Source: Fulvia fulva (lineage: Eukaryota; Ascomycota; Dothideomycetes; Mycosphaerellales; Mycosphaerellaceae). From it: a DNA stretch of 64,000 nt. The DNA lies in NCBI RefSeq assembly GCF_020509005.1, contig NC_063019.1:3782001-3846000 (forward strand), read 5' to 3'. This document shows, piece by piece, positions 21,914 to 33,212 of the stretch (position 1 is its first letter; every line of letters starts with the position of its first letter). Both the position numbers and the translations under genes were made by a program. The notes below the pieces were generated by a model, which worked only from the letters and a program-made list of their open reading frames with translations, searched no databases and was not told the DNA's origin.

Positions 21914-23674
21914 CTTTTCATCCTCGGACCTGCTTCATCTTTCTTTCTTCAACCAACCACAACCCGAATCAGGTTATCGTCGCGCTGGCAGATGTTTTCG
22001 AGATGACGCGTTAATGGATGCGACGACGTGGGCGTCTCTTGGTCATCACAAAACTTTGGAAGCCGCGACGACAAGCCGGGAGTGGCGGGCAAGCACTTTT
22101 TGTGACCTCAGGCAACTTCGTATGCTCAAGCAATTCAATAGCGGACCTGCATGATGCGGTATATCTTCAAGGAGGCTCGACTGGGCACACCAGCATGATC
22201 TGCATATGATGCCACTAGCCGGGGCATAGGATCCCAAGACATGGGCCGCTGGAGAACAGTTCCTGCTAAGTTCACATTCGACCATCAAGCTACCTGCTTT
22301 GGCATCAAGCCGCTCACTGAGGCCTGCTCATGTCGGCTCAGAGCTTCGACATCACAGCTGGAGCAGTCGGCGACAATGATATTGGCTCCTCGAAGACCAT
22401 GATCTTCTTCACATCCCCAGTCATACGCTTCCAGGCCATGTTCTTGGAGATCCGGCTAAACATCAGCGTTGACGAGTAGCAGTCACAGCCGGTCTCCATC
22501 TCCTCGTCAGATGCTGTCGAAATCTTGTTGGAATATGAAGACGTCCGTCTCGGAACACGAATCCTTTGCTCTGTCTTCCATGGCAGTCGAGATATCTCCA
22601 TCGTACGAAGCAGGCGATTTGAGGGATCTGCTATCACATCAGTCATGCCAATCGCCGGTACGGGTCCGGAATCACTCACTTCTCGCGACTTCTATAGGCT
22701 GTAGAGATACGCTGTGGTCGGAGCAGATGTAGACAAGGGCATATTTGCCGTCGTCTATGCTATCATCGCTTTTGCAGCTATTCGTCCTCAAGACGTTCAT
22801 GGTGAATAACGTCAACGTGTACAAGAATCAAAAGCTGATAACGAAGTGTAGATACTACGTTGCAAGGTTTGGTGTCGAGAGGCTCTTGTATATCAAGCCC
22901 AGCACATGCCTCGCCCGCCCACTGACCGGACCCAGCTCAGCGACCTCTAAAGACAGAGTGGCACTGTTCCCTCACCGGTGGCTTCGCGTTTGAGTTGCCC
23001 ACACTAAAATAGAGCATCGACAACAGGACCACGCAAGAGGCCGCCTACTGGTGTATAGAGGATGCGTCTGATTGGGCTTGCTGCTGGGGCTAAAGTATGC
23101 TGTGTAGCGTGGGTGCCTCCACGAGCCAGCCAGACAAGCATCAGGCGAAGTCGAGGTTCAGCGTGGCGCTGCTTACGGGTGACCAGATCCCGTCGCTATC
23201 GCGAAGTCTTCGCCATGACGACCCGCTTCACGATCGGATCTTGTCATATTATCCAGCTGACATTGCCTATAGACCGACCTGTTTCCCCGAGCACATTTCC
23301 TTATCTACAGTGTGAAAGCTCATGCTACCTTCGACAGCCCCGCCGGTGAAAAATAGAGCTATGCAGCCGCGCATAACAACTCCACGATGCAGAATAGAGA
23401 AGCTTGACCCAGCTATTCCAAGCTTGTGCAGGCCCATCCTCAAATTTAGTGGTCAAGCGCGAGGGGACTCGCTTGTCACTGGCCGGCCACAGTTCCACTG
23501 CATACAATGCCTTAAAACATCTCAGGTACAGCCAGAGGGCTGAAGATCTCCAGAGGGCAGCCGTCTGGGGGCCAACATGCGGCTCTGCAGCGCCCTCGAG
23601 GCCGCCCAATCTCAGGTAAATACTATAAGGTTGACTCACGGGCCGCTGCGACAACCATACACAATACCGGCATC
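21914..23674. other. 1.76-kb stretch without a recognised gene
   Basis: Normal CA/TG content and only short ORFs on both strands (up to about 113 codons, for example 22338-22679 minus). None shows a known domain, a convincing intron or homology to a neighbour. It holds the upstream region of ASA1 at its left end and the upstream region of the patatin gene at its right. It could hide a non-coding RNA or a decayed gene; sequence alone does not say. Confidence 0.5.
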
Positions 23675-25327
23675 ATGGCACAAACAACAATGCAGGCTCT
23701 CAAGCCCAGTATGGATGACGGTCAGGCTATCTCCACCAGCAGCACTCATGTCGCGGAAAGCACGCACACAGCCGATTATGTCTCACCAGCTTGGGGAAGG
23801 AGGTTCAACTCGGACACGCATGCTAACAGTCCGTGGGCACGGAAGGTCATTCTGTCACTGGGTGAGTTCCAATCGCTTATCACAGAGTTGACGAGACTGA
23901 CAGCCTGCACAGATGGTGGTGGCGTAAGAGGATATGCCTCGTTACTGATCCTGAGAGAGTTGATGCGTCGACTAGAAGTTCTGGAACGGCAAGAAAGCAA
24001 GGATGAAAGTCAGCAAAGCAATTCTGACTATCTTTGGAACTCTGGAAGCGAAGATGGCCACACCCAGGATGGTGCTCGCGAGTTTCGACCACATCACTAC
24101 TTCGACTACTGCGTGGGCACAAGTAATGGCGGTCTAAGCGCAATCATGCTTGGACGTCTCCAAATGACCGTCGACAAAGCCATCGAGCAGTACGACATTG
24201 TTGGCACACAAGTGTTTGGGCACCCTCGCAAGTTCGCGTTGATGGGCCTTGGCCGCACAAGATACGGTGCAGACAACATGAATGCTGCGTTACAAAACGC
24301 AATGCTAGAAGGCGTCGCAGCAGAAGTCGAGCGATCTGAGCATCGAAAGACCATGTACCCCCGAGTAGGAGCGCGCATACTGGATCGGAAACGCTTGACT
24401 GAGGACGAGAGGATACAGATCAAACAGCTCAAAACAAGTGCCCGGCAGTGTCGCCTCAGGAACGAGAATCTGGATGCGGCTCGCACGATCGTCGTTTCGC
24501 ACGGCGGTAACATGAAGCGTGAAGCATATCTGTTCCGGAGTTACGATCATCCTGCGCCGTCTGCATCAGACGGAGATCGTGTCTTGCATTTGAACCATGG
24601 ACCTGCTTCGGAAGCTGCAATATGGGAGGCCGCAAGAGCCACGAGTGCTGCGCCTGGCTACTTCTTCATGCTAGAAATAGCAGAGGGCCGCTTCGAGGAT
24701 GGAGGTCTTGGAGAGAATAATCCAGTCAGTCTGGCTTACGAGGAAGTGAAACAAATGCATCTCCGGCGTGAACCATTGTTGATACTCTCCATTGGCACTG
24801 GACTTGAGCCTGACCGGACATGGGAGAAAGACATCCCATTCCGCCCATTGAAGCAAGCTGTACGAATGTGGCGAGACCTCGAGCAGCTCCAAAATCAGAT
24901 CACGGACTCCGAGAAAACACATCAACGGTTTCGAGGCCGTGTCAACGACAGCAATCGCAAGAACAAAGATCCGCAGAGCAGAGAACGCAACCACATCCAT
25001 TACCACCGATTCAACGTGCCCGACATCTCCAACATCAGACTAGACGAATGGCAACCTCCAGCTACAGGCCAAACAACCAAGCAGAATATGGAGACAGCAG
25101 TGGCTGCTTATCTGGCCCAAGATTCCACCTCGAGGGACCTCGATGCCTGCGCCCAGATCCTTTTCCAGACCCGATGCGCGCGCGCACAAACAGAACGCTG
25201 GGAACGCTTCGCTCTACACCTAACCTACTGCTGCCGTGAGAAAGACTGCGAAGCCGTAACTTTCACCTCCCGCAAATCTCTACGCAAGCACGCGATCGAC
25301 TACCATGGCTTCGTCTGGCGGATATGA
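23675..25327 (+). CDS. Patatin-like phospholipase with C-terminal zinc-finger-like motif
   Basis: Two exons: 23675-23861 and 23913-25327. The 51-bp intron (GTGAGT..CACAG) has no stop and a length divisible by three, so retention would add 17 residues inside the oxyanion loop. Splicing restores the canonical SLDGGGVRGYAS. The product is 533 aa. Patatin motifs: oxyanion DGGGVRG (63-69), nucleophile Ser133 in GTSNG, and catalytic Asp325 in DGGLGENNP. Family members hydrolyse acyl chains from phospholipids through a Ser-Asp dyad. The C-terminus (CCREKDCEAVTFTSRKSLRK, then HAIDYH) looks like a C2H2 zinc finger. The frame continues 89 codons past the TGA at 25325-25327 and holds a second similar motif, so the gene may be prematurely stopped. 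Confidence 0.85.
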   Translation: MAQTTMQALKPSMDDGQAISTSSTHVAESTHTADYVSPAWGRRFNSDTHANSPWARKVILSLGEFQSLITELTRLTACTDGGGVRGYASLLILRELMRRLEVLERQESKDESQQSNSDYLWNSGSEDGHTQDGAREFRPHHYFDYCVGTSNGGLSAIMLGRLQMTVDKAIEQYDIVGTQVFGHPRKFALMGLGRTRYGADNMNAALQNAMLEGVAAEVERSEHRKTMYPRVGARILDRKRLTEDERIQIKQLKTSARQCRLRNENLDAARTIVVSHGGNMKREAYLFRSYDHPAPSASDGDRVLHLNHGPASEAAIWEAARATSAAPGYFFMLEIAEGRFEDGGLGENNPVSLAYEEVKQMHLRREPLLILSIGTGLEPDRTWEKDIPFRPLKQAVRMWRDLEQLQNQITDSEKTHQRFRGRVNDSNRKNKDPQSRERNHIHYHRFNVPDISNIRLDEWQPPATGQTTKQNMETAVAAYLAQDSTSRDLDACAQILFQTRCARAQTERWERFALHLTYCCREKDCEAVTFTSRKSLRKHAIDYHGFVWRI

Positions 25328-25594
25328 TGTCACGACGGACATCATGGCGCACATACTAGAGCGATCAGCTGTATTTGGGACCACTGTGGAGAAGATAGGG
25401 TCAGTATCTTCAAGGAAGATGAAGTGTTCCGGGCGCATCTGGAGCAGGAGCATGGGTTCGCTAGTCCGGTCATTATGCATAGTGAGGACTTTGAGAGGTG
25501 GCTTGATAAAGGAAGGATGAGTAAAGAGGAGGCGGCAACGAGGCAGCATACTGGATTGAGTGCGAAAGAGGCTACTGCCGTTGATGAGTCTTGA
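25328..25594 (+). pseudogene. In-frame continuation of the patatin gene after its TGA
   Basis: Directly after the TGA the same frame stays open to TGA at 25592-25594. It encodes CIWDHCGEDRV, FRAHLEQEHGF and a charged, helix-like tail (SEDFERWLDKGRMSKEEA). The CxxxxC and HxxxxH spacing matches the finger just before the stop (CREKDC, HAIDYH), which makes it look like the second of two tandem fingers. This suggests that the stop is a recent nonsense change, a read-through site or a sequencing error. No plausible intron removes the TGA. Confidence 0.5.
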
Positions 25595-26440
25595 GATTCT
25601 GCGAGCGATGTGTTTGAGCAAGGAGTTCAAGGCGTATGACAATTCTACGACTAATACTGGAGAGAGATACATCTTAGTCAATACTGCAAATCAACAAAAC
25701 ACTTTGCTATCGTCCACAGCCGCCATAGGCTGTTGGGACTTCGATGCCGCTTTGGAGACTCAATTGTCGCCAACATACGAAGTCCACGGATTGCACAAGC
25801 ACGAGTGAAGTCGTCCCTCAGAGCGATCGCACAATTCGCACCTCTGTACGAACGACATCCTAGCTAGTCGTCCGCCACGCCGCGTGGCACATGGGTTATG
25901 CTTCGCGGCCACCCGGATGGAGCGCCGCCTCAATTAGGAAAATTGAACGTCTGGCTTACCTTCGTACTGTAGCATGCTCCATTTGGCGACTTCAATAGAC
26001 CTCGGTGGTCCGAAAGTGTTGGCATCAAGGCCCACATCTACTTGGCGATCCCGCCATGGTATCGTCGTCTTGTCACATAATGGCAGTGGCAACTGTCGCA
26101 TACCTGCACGACTGACTCCCCTTTACCATGTCAAGGCAATGTCGATCAGGTTACACAGCATCCACACGAGGAACGAATCGACCTGTTCTGGACTTCGGTT
26201 ACGATACGACCACCAGGACAACCATCGCGTACACAATTTGTTGTGGACACAGCAATCAAACCCCTCAACTCCAGCTCCAAGAGCTCCCAAGATACCTTAG
26301 CCCCAAGACCCCAAGTCCGCATACATAAGGAAAATCTGGGGTAGCCGTGTCGGTCCCAAAGCACCCGCGCAGCGCGTGTCGGCCACCTCAATAAAATACC
26401 CTATCTCAATGCAATTCTTGATATCGCGCTTTTCAGCACG
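25595..26440. other. Gene-free right edge of the island
   Basis: Normal composition with short ORFs only. A minus-strand stretch at about 26300-26430 reads as peptide-like sequence (GYFIEVADTRCAGALGPTRL) that could belong to a dispersed repeat, but I cannot name it. Confidence 0.45.
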
Positions 26441-26534
26441 CGTTATAACGCGATGAATAGTCTTAAAATAGTAATGATATACTATATACACGCGTATCTC
26501 ATCTTATAGTATATATATAGTAGGTTTCTATATA
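26441..26534. other. AT-rich transition into RIPped repeats
   Basis: Over less than 100 bp, CA and TG disappear and TA steps rise (for example agtatatatatagtag). The pogo-derived array starts at 26535. Confidence 0.6.
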
Positions 26535-27666
26535 ACGTACTTCACTAGCGAGCGGGCTATACTACCGAGCGGGCCACTTTTACTAAGAACTGTACTACTT
26601 CTATAGATATAGCTATATAACTACTATTATAGCGTATATTGTCTTTAAACGAGGCTGAACTGACCTTAGCTGTCTAGGCTACGAAACGCGACGCGATAAT
26701 TACGAATCGACTTGCTATAAAGGTATACGACGCGTCTTAAACTATACTAGGGTATCGATTGAATAGACGACCTCCTCGGGGTGACTACGAGCCTAATTCG
26801 AAGAAGCTTATAGAGCTAGAAGAGAGGGTAATACTTAAGTATATACTCGAGCTAGATCTTAGAGGTTTCCCGCTATTAAAGGCTAGTATACGAGCAATAG
26901 CCGATTCATTACTATAAGAGAAGGGTCTTAAGCCCGCTAGTCTTAATTAGACAGACAGGTTCATTAGGCGGTATCGTGAGCTAAAGGTTCGTATAATACG
27001 TAGATACGATCGTTAGCGAGCCCTAATAGAAGATCTAGACGTTATCGAGAAGTAGTTCTTACTTATACGTAATATAAAGGAGAAGTATAGTATCCTTAAC
27101 TAGGACACCTATAACTTCGACAAATAGGGTTTATAATAGGTGTCATTACGTCTTAGAGCGTCGTTACGGGTTCAGAAAGGCGTAGTAGAAAGAGGAAGGT
27201 CGTTTAATAGGGTAATAGAGAGGGAGTAGAGAGATAGCGTATTAGATAGCTCTTATACGAAGCGAGATTAGTAAGCTACGTAAGTCTAACGAGGCCCTTA
27301 TATAGCGGAAAGCACGAAAGCGTAAGTATATTTAGTCTAGAGGGTCTCTAACCTTCGATAAGGCGTCGCAATTAATACCTCTAGAGGATACTAGGAGGTA
27401 GGAAGTGAGTAGAGAGTCGCTAGATAGTGTTCGGCTAGTACTAAGGCTACGACGCTATAAGCGATATAGCGAGTCGGGGCATAACGTACGTACCTATTAA
27501 GTAGACTCGCTAGATAGCGAAGAATCTAAAGAGGAATTGTCCTCCTAGTAACGATTCTATAGGATGTCGTCGTATTAAGATACCGTCGCAATTAAAGTAG
27601 AAGTAGTATAGTTCTTAGTAAAAGTGGCCCGCTCGGTAGTATAGCCCGCTCGGTAGTAAAGTACGT
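26535..27666 (+). mobile_element. PD element copy 1: internally deleted pogo/Fot1-type transposon
   Basis: 1,132 bp between TA dinucleotides. It has about 65-70 bp terminal inverted repeats that begin ACGTACTTcACTAgCGAGCG here (ACGTACTTTACTACCGAGCG in the other copies) and end in GTACGT. Each terminal repeat contains a short CCGAGCGGGC unit twice. The plus strand reads as the N-terminal half of a Fot1/pogo transposase: the CENP-B-type helix-turn-helix GFPLLKASIRAIADSLL and then YNFDKQGFIIGVITS. At about 27232 it jumps out of frame to the C-terminal tail. The DDE catalytic core is missing, so it is non-autonomous. RIPped to near saturation. Confidence 0.85.
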
Positions 27667-27668
27667 TA

Positions 27669-30600
27669 TAGCTACTTAGCGAGATATACTATTATAAAGC
27701 GGTAGACTATTAAATCCGATAGATTCTAATAAGCCGTAAGTTCCTAGTATCGCTAGGATCGTACAGAAATGCTTGTCTAGGCCGTAATAGGCTAGCGCCG
27801 GACTACCGGCTTATAAGATCTTTAGAACTAGCTATGTTCTAACTATATTAAAATCTAGAACGCTCTAGGTAGTCTAGAAGACAAGCTATATAATTTTATA
27901 GAATCTACGAGATATAAATTCTTATAAATACGCTTCTTATTATAAGTGTACTACGTAATAGATTACGTAGTATAGAAGGTTCTAGGAGTCTATAATTGAA
28001 TATAAATAAGAGTAGAATTAGCCCTCTAGATAGGACAAGAAACAAAGCAAGTCCACTACTCTTAACTACTATTACCTCGACTATTATACTCGATTTATCA
28101 GGGTATATAGTTCGAATATTTTTTGAGGGTTTGCCTTTAGGTTTTGTGTTTCTCGTAGTAAAGTAGAAGGTGTTTAGGGGATTTGCGCTACCCGTAGCGG
28201 TATCTATCTATTATCGTAAGGCCGAATCTTTAGAGGTAGCTTTGGATATAGCCGTGTCCGATTTTGATTTAGAAGAAGGTACTCGTAGTTACCCTTTTAG
28301 CTTCTATCTTCCCTATCTCCTTTCGGAGCTCTCCGGCGGTTTGTCTTTCGAATGTACGTGAATACTTTGAGGGCTTTTCTCTATCCGTAGCTACGTACTA
28401 TTTCTTTTCGGTATGTTCTTAGATAATTTTTTATCTCTTTTTTTGTTTTACGAGGGCCTTCGCTTTAGCTCTCTATTATAGTAAGGTTGAAGGGGGTATT
28501 ATCCTACGGGGTAAGAAGGTATTCTTTTTTTTTCGATTTCGTCCTTATTAACGTAGGTAGCGAGGGCTAGCGTCGATTTTTCTAGGAGGGTTTCTTTTCT
28601 CCTTCCGGGGTTACTTTGTAATTCTTATCGGATAGGGTGATTTTATCGAAGGCTTCCTATCCTTACGGCGTATAATAGCGCCGATCTTTCTAGCCTAAGA
28701 CCCGGGGGAAGTAAAGCGCTTTCAATTTCGTAGGCTAGCGTAGGGGCCGTCTTAAACACCCCTAGTATTTTGTTAGTAATATTGTTTTGAAGTCCTAATA
28801 GGGGCCTAATCTTTGCCTTTAGGATTTTGACCTCTATCTATACTAGAGACCCGTAATCTACTATACTTACTACGTACGCTCTATATATTCTCCTTAGAGC
28901 GTTTACCGAGAGTCCGAAGCCCGTACTAGCTAGTCGGGACATCCTTTCGAATGCTTATCGTACTTATAACGTTCTCGTAGCGATATACGTTTTAAACGAG
29001 AGGTTCTAGTCGAAGTAGAATCCTAGCTATTTAACGACTAGTTTCGGGGTTACGTAGTTGTCTCCCGGTAGTCGTATCCCTCTATCTAAGTCTTTCACTT
29101 TCGTGAAATAGATTAACTCTATCTTTACTAGGTCGAATTCAATTGCTTTGTCTTTTCCTAGGTCGTGGATTTTTTTGCTACTTTTTCGAGTGTTTTTATG
29201 TTTTTCTATAGGCTTATTAAACTCGTCGTAAGCGCTACATCGTCAATATAGGAGAGTGGACGTATAGCTACGTCTAGGGTGTCGTATAGGTCTCTTATAT
29301 AGATAAGGAAAAGTATTGGTAAAATAGGGCTTCCTTATAGAATCCCCGTCTCTATCGGGCTAAATTCCTTAGTTTTCGAGTTGAATCGTAGGCGGAGCTG
29401 TCTGTCCGATAGGAAGGAGTCTGTCTAAGCTATTAGCGAGGCTAGGAGTCGGTATACTTTTATAACCGTAAGAAGTTGATTTTTCGCGACGTAGTCAAAG
29501 GCTCCTTTTACGTCTAGGAATAGTATACTTGTCTTATATCTCTTCCGCTTATTCTTTTCGATCGTATTCCGGAGGATAAAGGCCGTGTCGATAGCGGACT
29601 TCTTTTGTCTTCCTCCTAGTTATAAGTCGTAAAGGAGCTACGTCGTTCCGGCGAGGTAGCTAAGCCTTTTCGCGAGAATCGTTCGAGGACTTTCCTAAGG
29701 TAGTTAAGAAGCGAGACAACTCGATAGGCTTTCGGTATTAAGTAGTCCGGCTTCGAGGCTTTTCGTAGGATTACTCCTATAGCCTCTCTCCACTTTTTCG
29801 GATAGTATCCGGCTTCGAAAAGGGCCGAGAAGGTACGGTAGAATACTTACGGGATAGCCTTATAGGCTTTCGCGATTATATCTAATATAATACCGTCCGG
29901 TCCTAGGGATTTTCCTTTGACTTTCTTCGTAGAACATACCGTAGCTAGTTCTAGTTCTAAGAGTTTAGGCCATTTCTAGTTTCCTTACGTATATCCTATC
30001 TAGTTTAGTAGGTCCTTTCGAGGGGGGGAGTAGGAAGAGTCCTTTCCGGAGTACTTCGTATTTTCCTAGAAACGTATCTTCGAGTTTATTATCTCCCGGG
30101 TTTCTTATACTCGGTATTTACTAGTTCCGCCTATCTTTTATATAGGACATTGCCTTAAAGACGCTTTTCGGATCGTTACTCTCGAGGAACTAGTTCTAGT
30201 AGTCCCTCTTTACCTCTTTTATCTTCTAAAAGTAGAGGTTCTTTGCTAGTCGGTATCTTACGGCGTTATATAGGCTTCGTTCCTTTTAAAGGGAACGGTA
30301 GCTTCGGTTTAGGCCTTGTTATAGTACTTTTAGCTCCGGTTTCTACTAGTCCTTTGATTTTATACTTACTCTTACCCTCGGTATAGCTTCGTTTATACTT
30401 TCCTAGATAATAGCCGTAAATTCCTTAATTATTAAATCGAGTGTCGACGTATCTTAAGAAGGGTTGCTTTATAGCCTCTCGAGAGTAGTATTACGGAGTA
30501 GAAAATCGTCCGGGAGCCTTATAGCTTTGTCTTATATCTTTTTGTTAAATTTTTCCTAGTCGGCTCTTTTTTAATCGAGCCTTTCGGTTTGTTCTTAGGT

Positions 30601-32076
30601 TGTCGGTTCCTACGTTATAAGGGTAAATAAGATCGGTTTATAGTCCGACTTATTTGTAGGTAACGTTTACTAGTCCCTTATGTTTTGTTATAGTTTGCCT
30701 TTTATAAAAGTAAGGTCGATTACGCTTTCCTAAAGTATATTCGGCCGGAAGAAGGTACCTTTACCGATAGTATTCGAAATAGTAAAATGATGTCTATTAA
30801 TCTACTCTATAAATACTATTTCTTAGCCGCTCGGCGAGGTGTAGGTAGGTTCCTACCTAGGGTAATATAGGTTTAGGTCCCCGAGTAGGATCGTATTCGG
30901 TAGTATATAGGAAAGGTTTTATTAAAAGAGTATATAGTTTATAGTCCTTTACAACCGTGTCTCGAGATCTCGTTCGTTATAGTAATATATAACCTAGGTA
31001 GTTTCTTTCCTAATAATTAAATCGAGGAATTAGTAATTAGGTTCTTCTTCGCTAGGTCCTTATCGTATTTCGTACGGGTAGTCCTTTCGGACCTACGTAA
31101 TAACTCTCGGACGGATCTCCTTATTCTTTAGCTTTAGTCGGATTTAGTCGAAGGCCTAGTAGTTTATTAACCTCGTATTTTCGTAGTTCTCTTCCCTTAA
31201 GAACTACGGTTCTTACGCGAAGATAATACGGACGTCGAGTTGATTTATAAGGTCTAGGATGCTCTCCGTAGCCGCGATCGATCTATTTAGGTTATATTAA
31301 AGTATTCGTAGTTCCCTTACGTCGATCGAGTCGTTTTCTAGTATTACGTCCTCGGGCGTAGTAATAACCGGAAGATCTCGTATTCCTTAGCCGTAGCTAG
31401 GTATCCTTTTCCGTAGTTTATATACTTTACCGCTTCGTATTCGTAGTTAGTACGTTTACCGTATTCGAGGTAGGAGTATTCCCTCGTAGCGTAGCTTTTA
31501 ACGTAGTATTTACATCTCGGTTATCTACGGTATTTCTCCGGTAGGTGTCCGAAACTAAGGTAGTTCGGGCATTATATCGTTCTTAGGATTACGATATATT
31601 TCTCTACCTTTAGAGATAGTCCGAGCGCGTAGAGACGAAATCGAATAGCCTTCTCGGCCTATTCTTTTGTCTTAAATACGACTACTACGGAGCTATATCG
31701 TTATGTTTGTCTCTTTTTACTCGTTATTAGCTAGAGTAGCTTACCGTAAACTTCGAGAGTAAGGTCTTCGTTATATTTCCCTATCTCTTTACTAAGGGTA
31801 GCGAGGTCCGGGACTACGGCGATCGGGATTCTATAAATAGCTACTCGGTACTATTCTTCGTCTTTTCTTACCTCCTAAGCTTACTTTAGAAGGGCGTTAG
31901 TCTACTTTTCTTTCTATTCTAGTAGAGAGTTTATTAAGACCTTCCCGGTTGTCGTAAGTACGACGTTATTATTCCTTATTCTTACTACGGCTACTACGGC
32001 GGTCGTACCGAGTGCCTTATTTTTTCGTCGCGGGTTCGTTTCAGGTCTACTTCGTTATCTATATTTATAAGAGTTA
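27669..32076 (-). mobile_element. LINE B copy 1 (ORF1 end, endonuclease, reverse transcriptase)
   Basis: Minus-strand non-LTR retrotransposon, dead from RIP. In its sense direction it has a CCHC knuckle (about 31575-31520, with Cys changed to Tyr). The start of an APE-type endonuclease follows (about 31310-31190: LRILQYNLNRS, then IIFAQEP). The reverse transcriptase carries LSYIDDVA at 29258-29237, then a C-terminal region with a thumb-like YRAYVVSIVDYGSLV (about 28900). The 63-codon plus-strand ORF at 28170 is antisense and spurious. The element is cut at both ends by PD copies; the missing 5' part is found at 38758-39534. The layout fits a Tad/I-type fungal LINE; the clade is not proven. 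Confidence 0.8.
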
Positions 32077-32078
32077 TA

Positions 32079-33210
32079 ACGTACTTTACTACCGAGCGGG
32101 CTATACTACCGAGCGGGCCACTTTTACTAAGAACTGTACTACTTCTATAGATATAGCTATATAACTACTATTATAGCGTATATTGTCTTTAAACGAGGCT
32201 GAACTGACCTTAGCTGTCTAGGCTACGAAACGCGACGCGATAATTACGAATCGACTTGCTATAAAGGTATACGACGCGTCTTAAACTATACTAGGGTATC
32301 GATTGAATAGACGACCTCCTCGGGGTGACTACGAGCCTAATTCGAAGAAGCTTATAGAGCTAGAAGAGAGGGTAATACTTAAGTATATACTCGAGCTAGA
32401 TCTTAGAGGTTTCCCGCTATTAAAGGCTAGTATACGAGCAATAGCCGATTCATTACTATAAGAGAAGGGTCTTAAGCCCGCTAGTCTTAATTAGACAGAC
32501 AGGTTCATTAGGCGGTATCGTGAGCTAAAGGTTCGTATAATACGTAGATACGATCGTTAGCGAGCCCTAATAGAAGATCTAGACGTTATCGAGAAGTAGT
32601 TCTTACTTATACGTAATATAAAGGAGAAGTATAGTATCCTTAACTAGGACACCTATAACTTCGACAAATAGGGTTTATAATAGGTGTCATTACGTCTTAG
32701 AGCGCCGTTACGGGTTTAGAAAGGCGTAGTAGAAAGAGGAAGGTCGTTTAATAGGGTAATAGAGAGGGAGTAGAGAGATAGCGTATTAGATAGCTCTTAT
32801 ACGAAGCGAGATTAGTAAGCTACGTAAGTCTAACGAGGCCCTTATATAGCGGAAAGCACGAAAGCGTAAGTATATTTAGTCTAGAGGGTCTCTAACCTTC
32901 GATAAGGCGTCGCAATTAATACCTCTAGAGGATACTAGGAGGTAGGAAGTGAGTAGAGAGTCGCTAGATAGTGTTCGGCTAGTACTAAGGCTACGACGCT
33001 ATAAGCGATATAGCGAGTCGGGGCATAACGTACGTACCTATTAAGTAGACTCGCTAGATAGCGAAGAATCTAAAGAGGAATTGTCCTCCTAGTAACGATT
33101 CTATAGGATGTCGTCGTGTTAAGATACCGTCGCAATTAAAGTAGAAGTAGTATAGTTCTTAGTAAAAGTGGCCCGCTCGGTAGTATAGCCCGCTCGGTAG
33201 TAAAGTACGT
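32079..33210 (+). mobile_element. PD element copy 2
   Basis: 1,132 bp, flanked by TA, almost identical to copy 1 and offset from it by exactly 5,544 bp. It shares with copy 1 the variant cgacaaatag where other copies have cgacgagatag, so copies 1 and 2 are closest relatives. That is as expected if the intervening LINE was duplicated together with a PD element. Confidence 0.85.
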
Positions 33211-33212
33211 TA

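Noticed and set aside
4024..26440. Secondary-metabolite or effector gene cluster
   Set aside because: No PKS, NRPS, P450, transporter or regulator group, and only one secreted protein (the GH72 enzyme), which is a housekeeping cell-wall enzyme.
28170..28361. 63-codon plus-strand ORF repeated at 33714-33905
   Set aside because: It lies antisense to the C-terminal part of LINE B and is duplicated only because the LINE is; no domain, and the LINE is dead.
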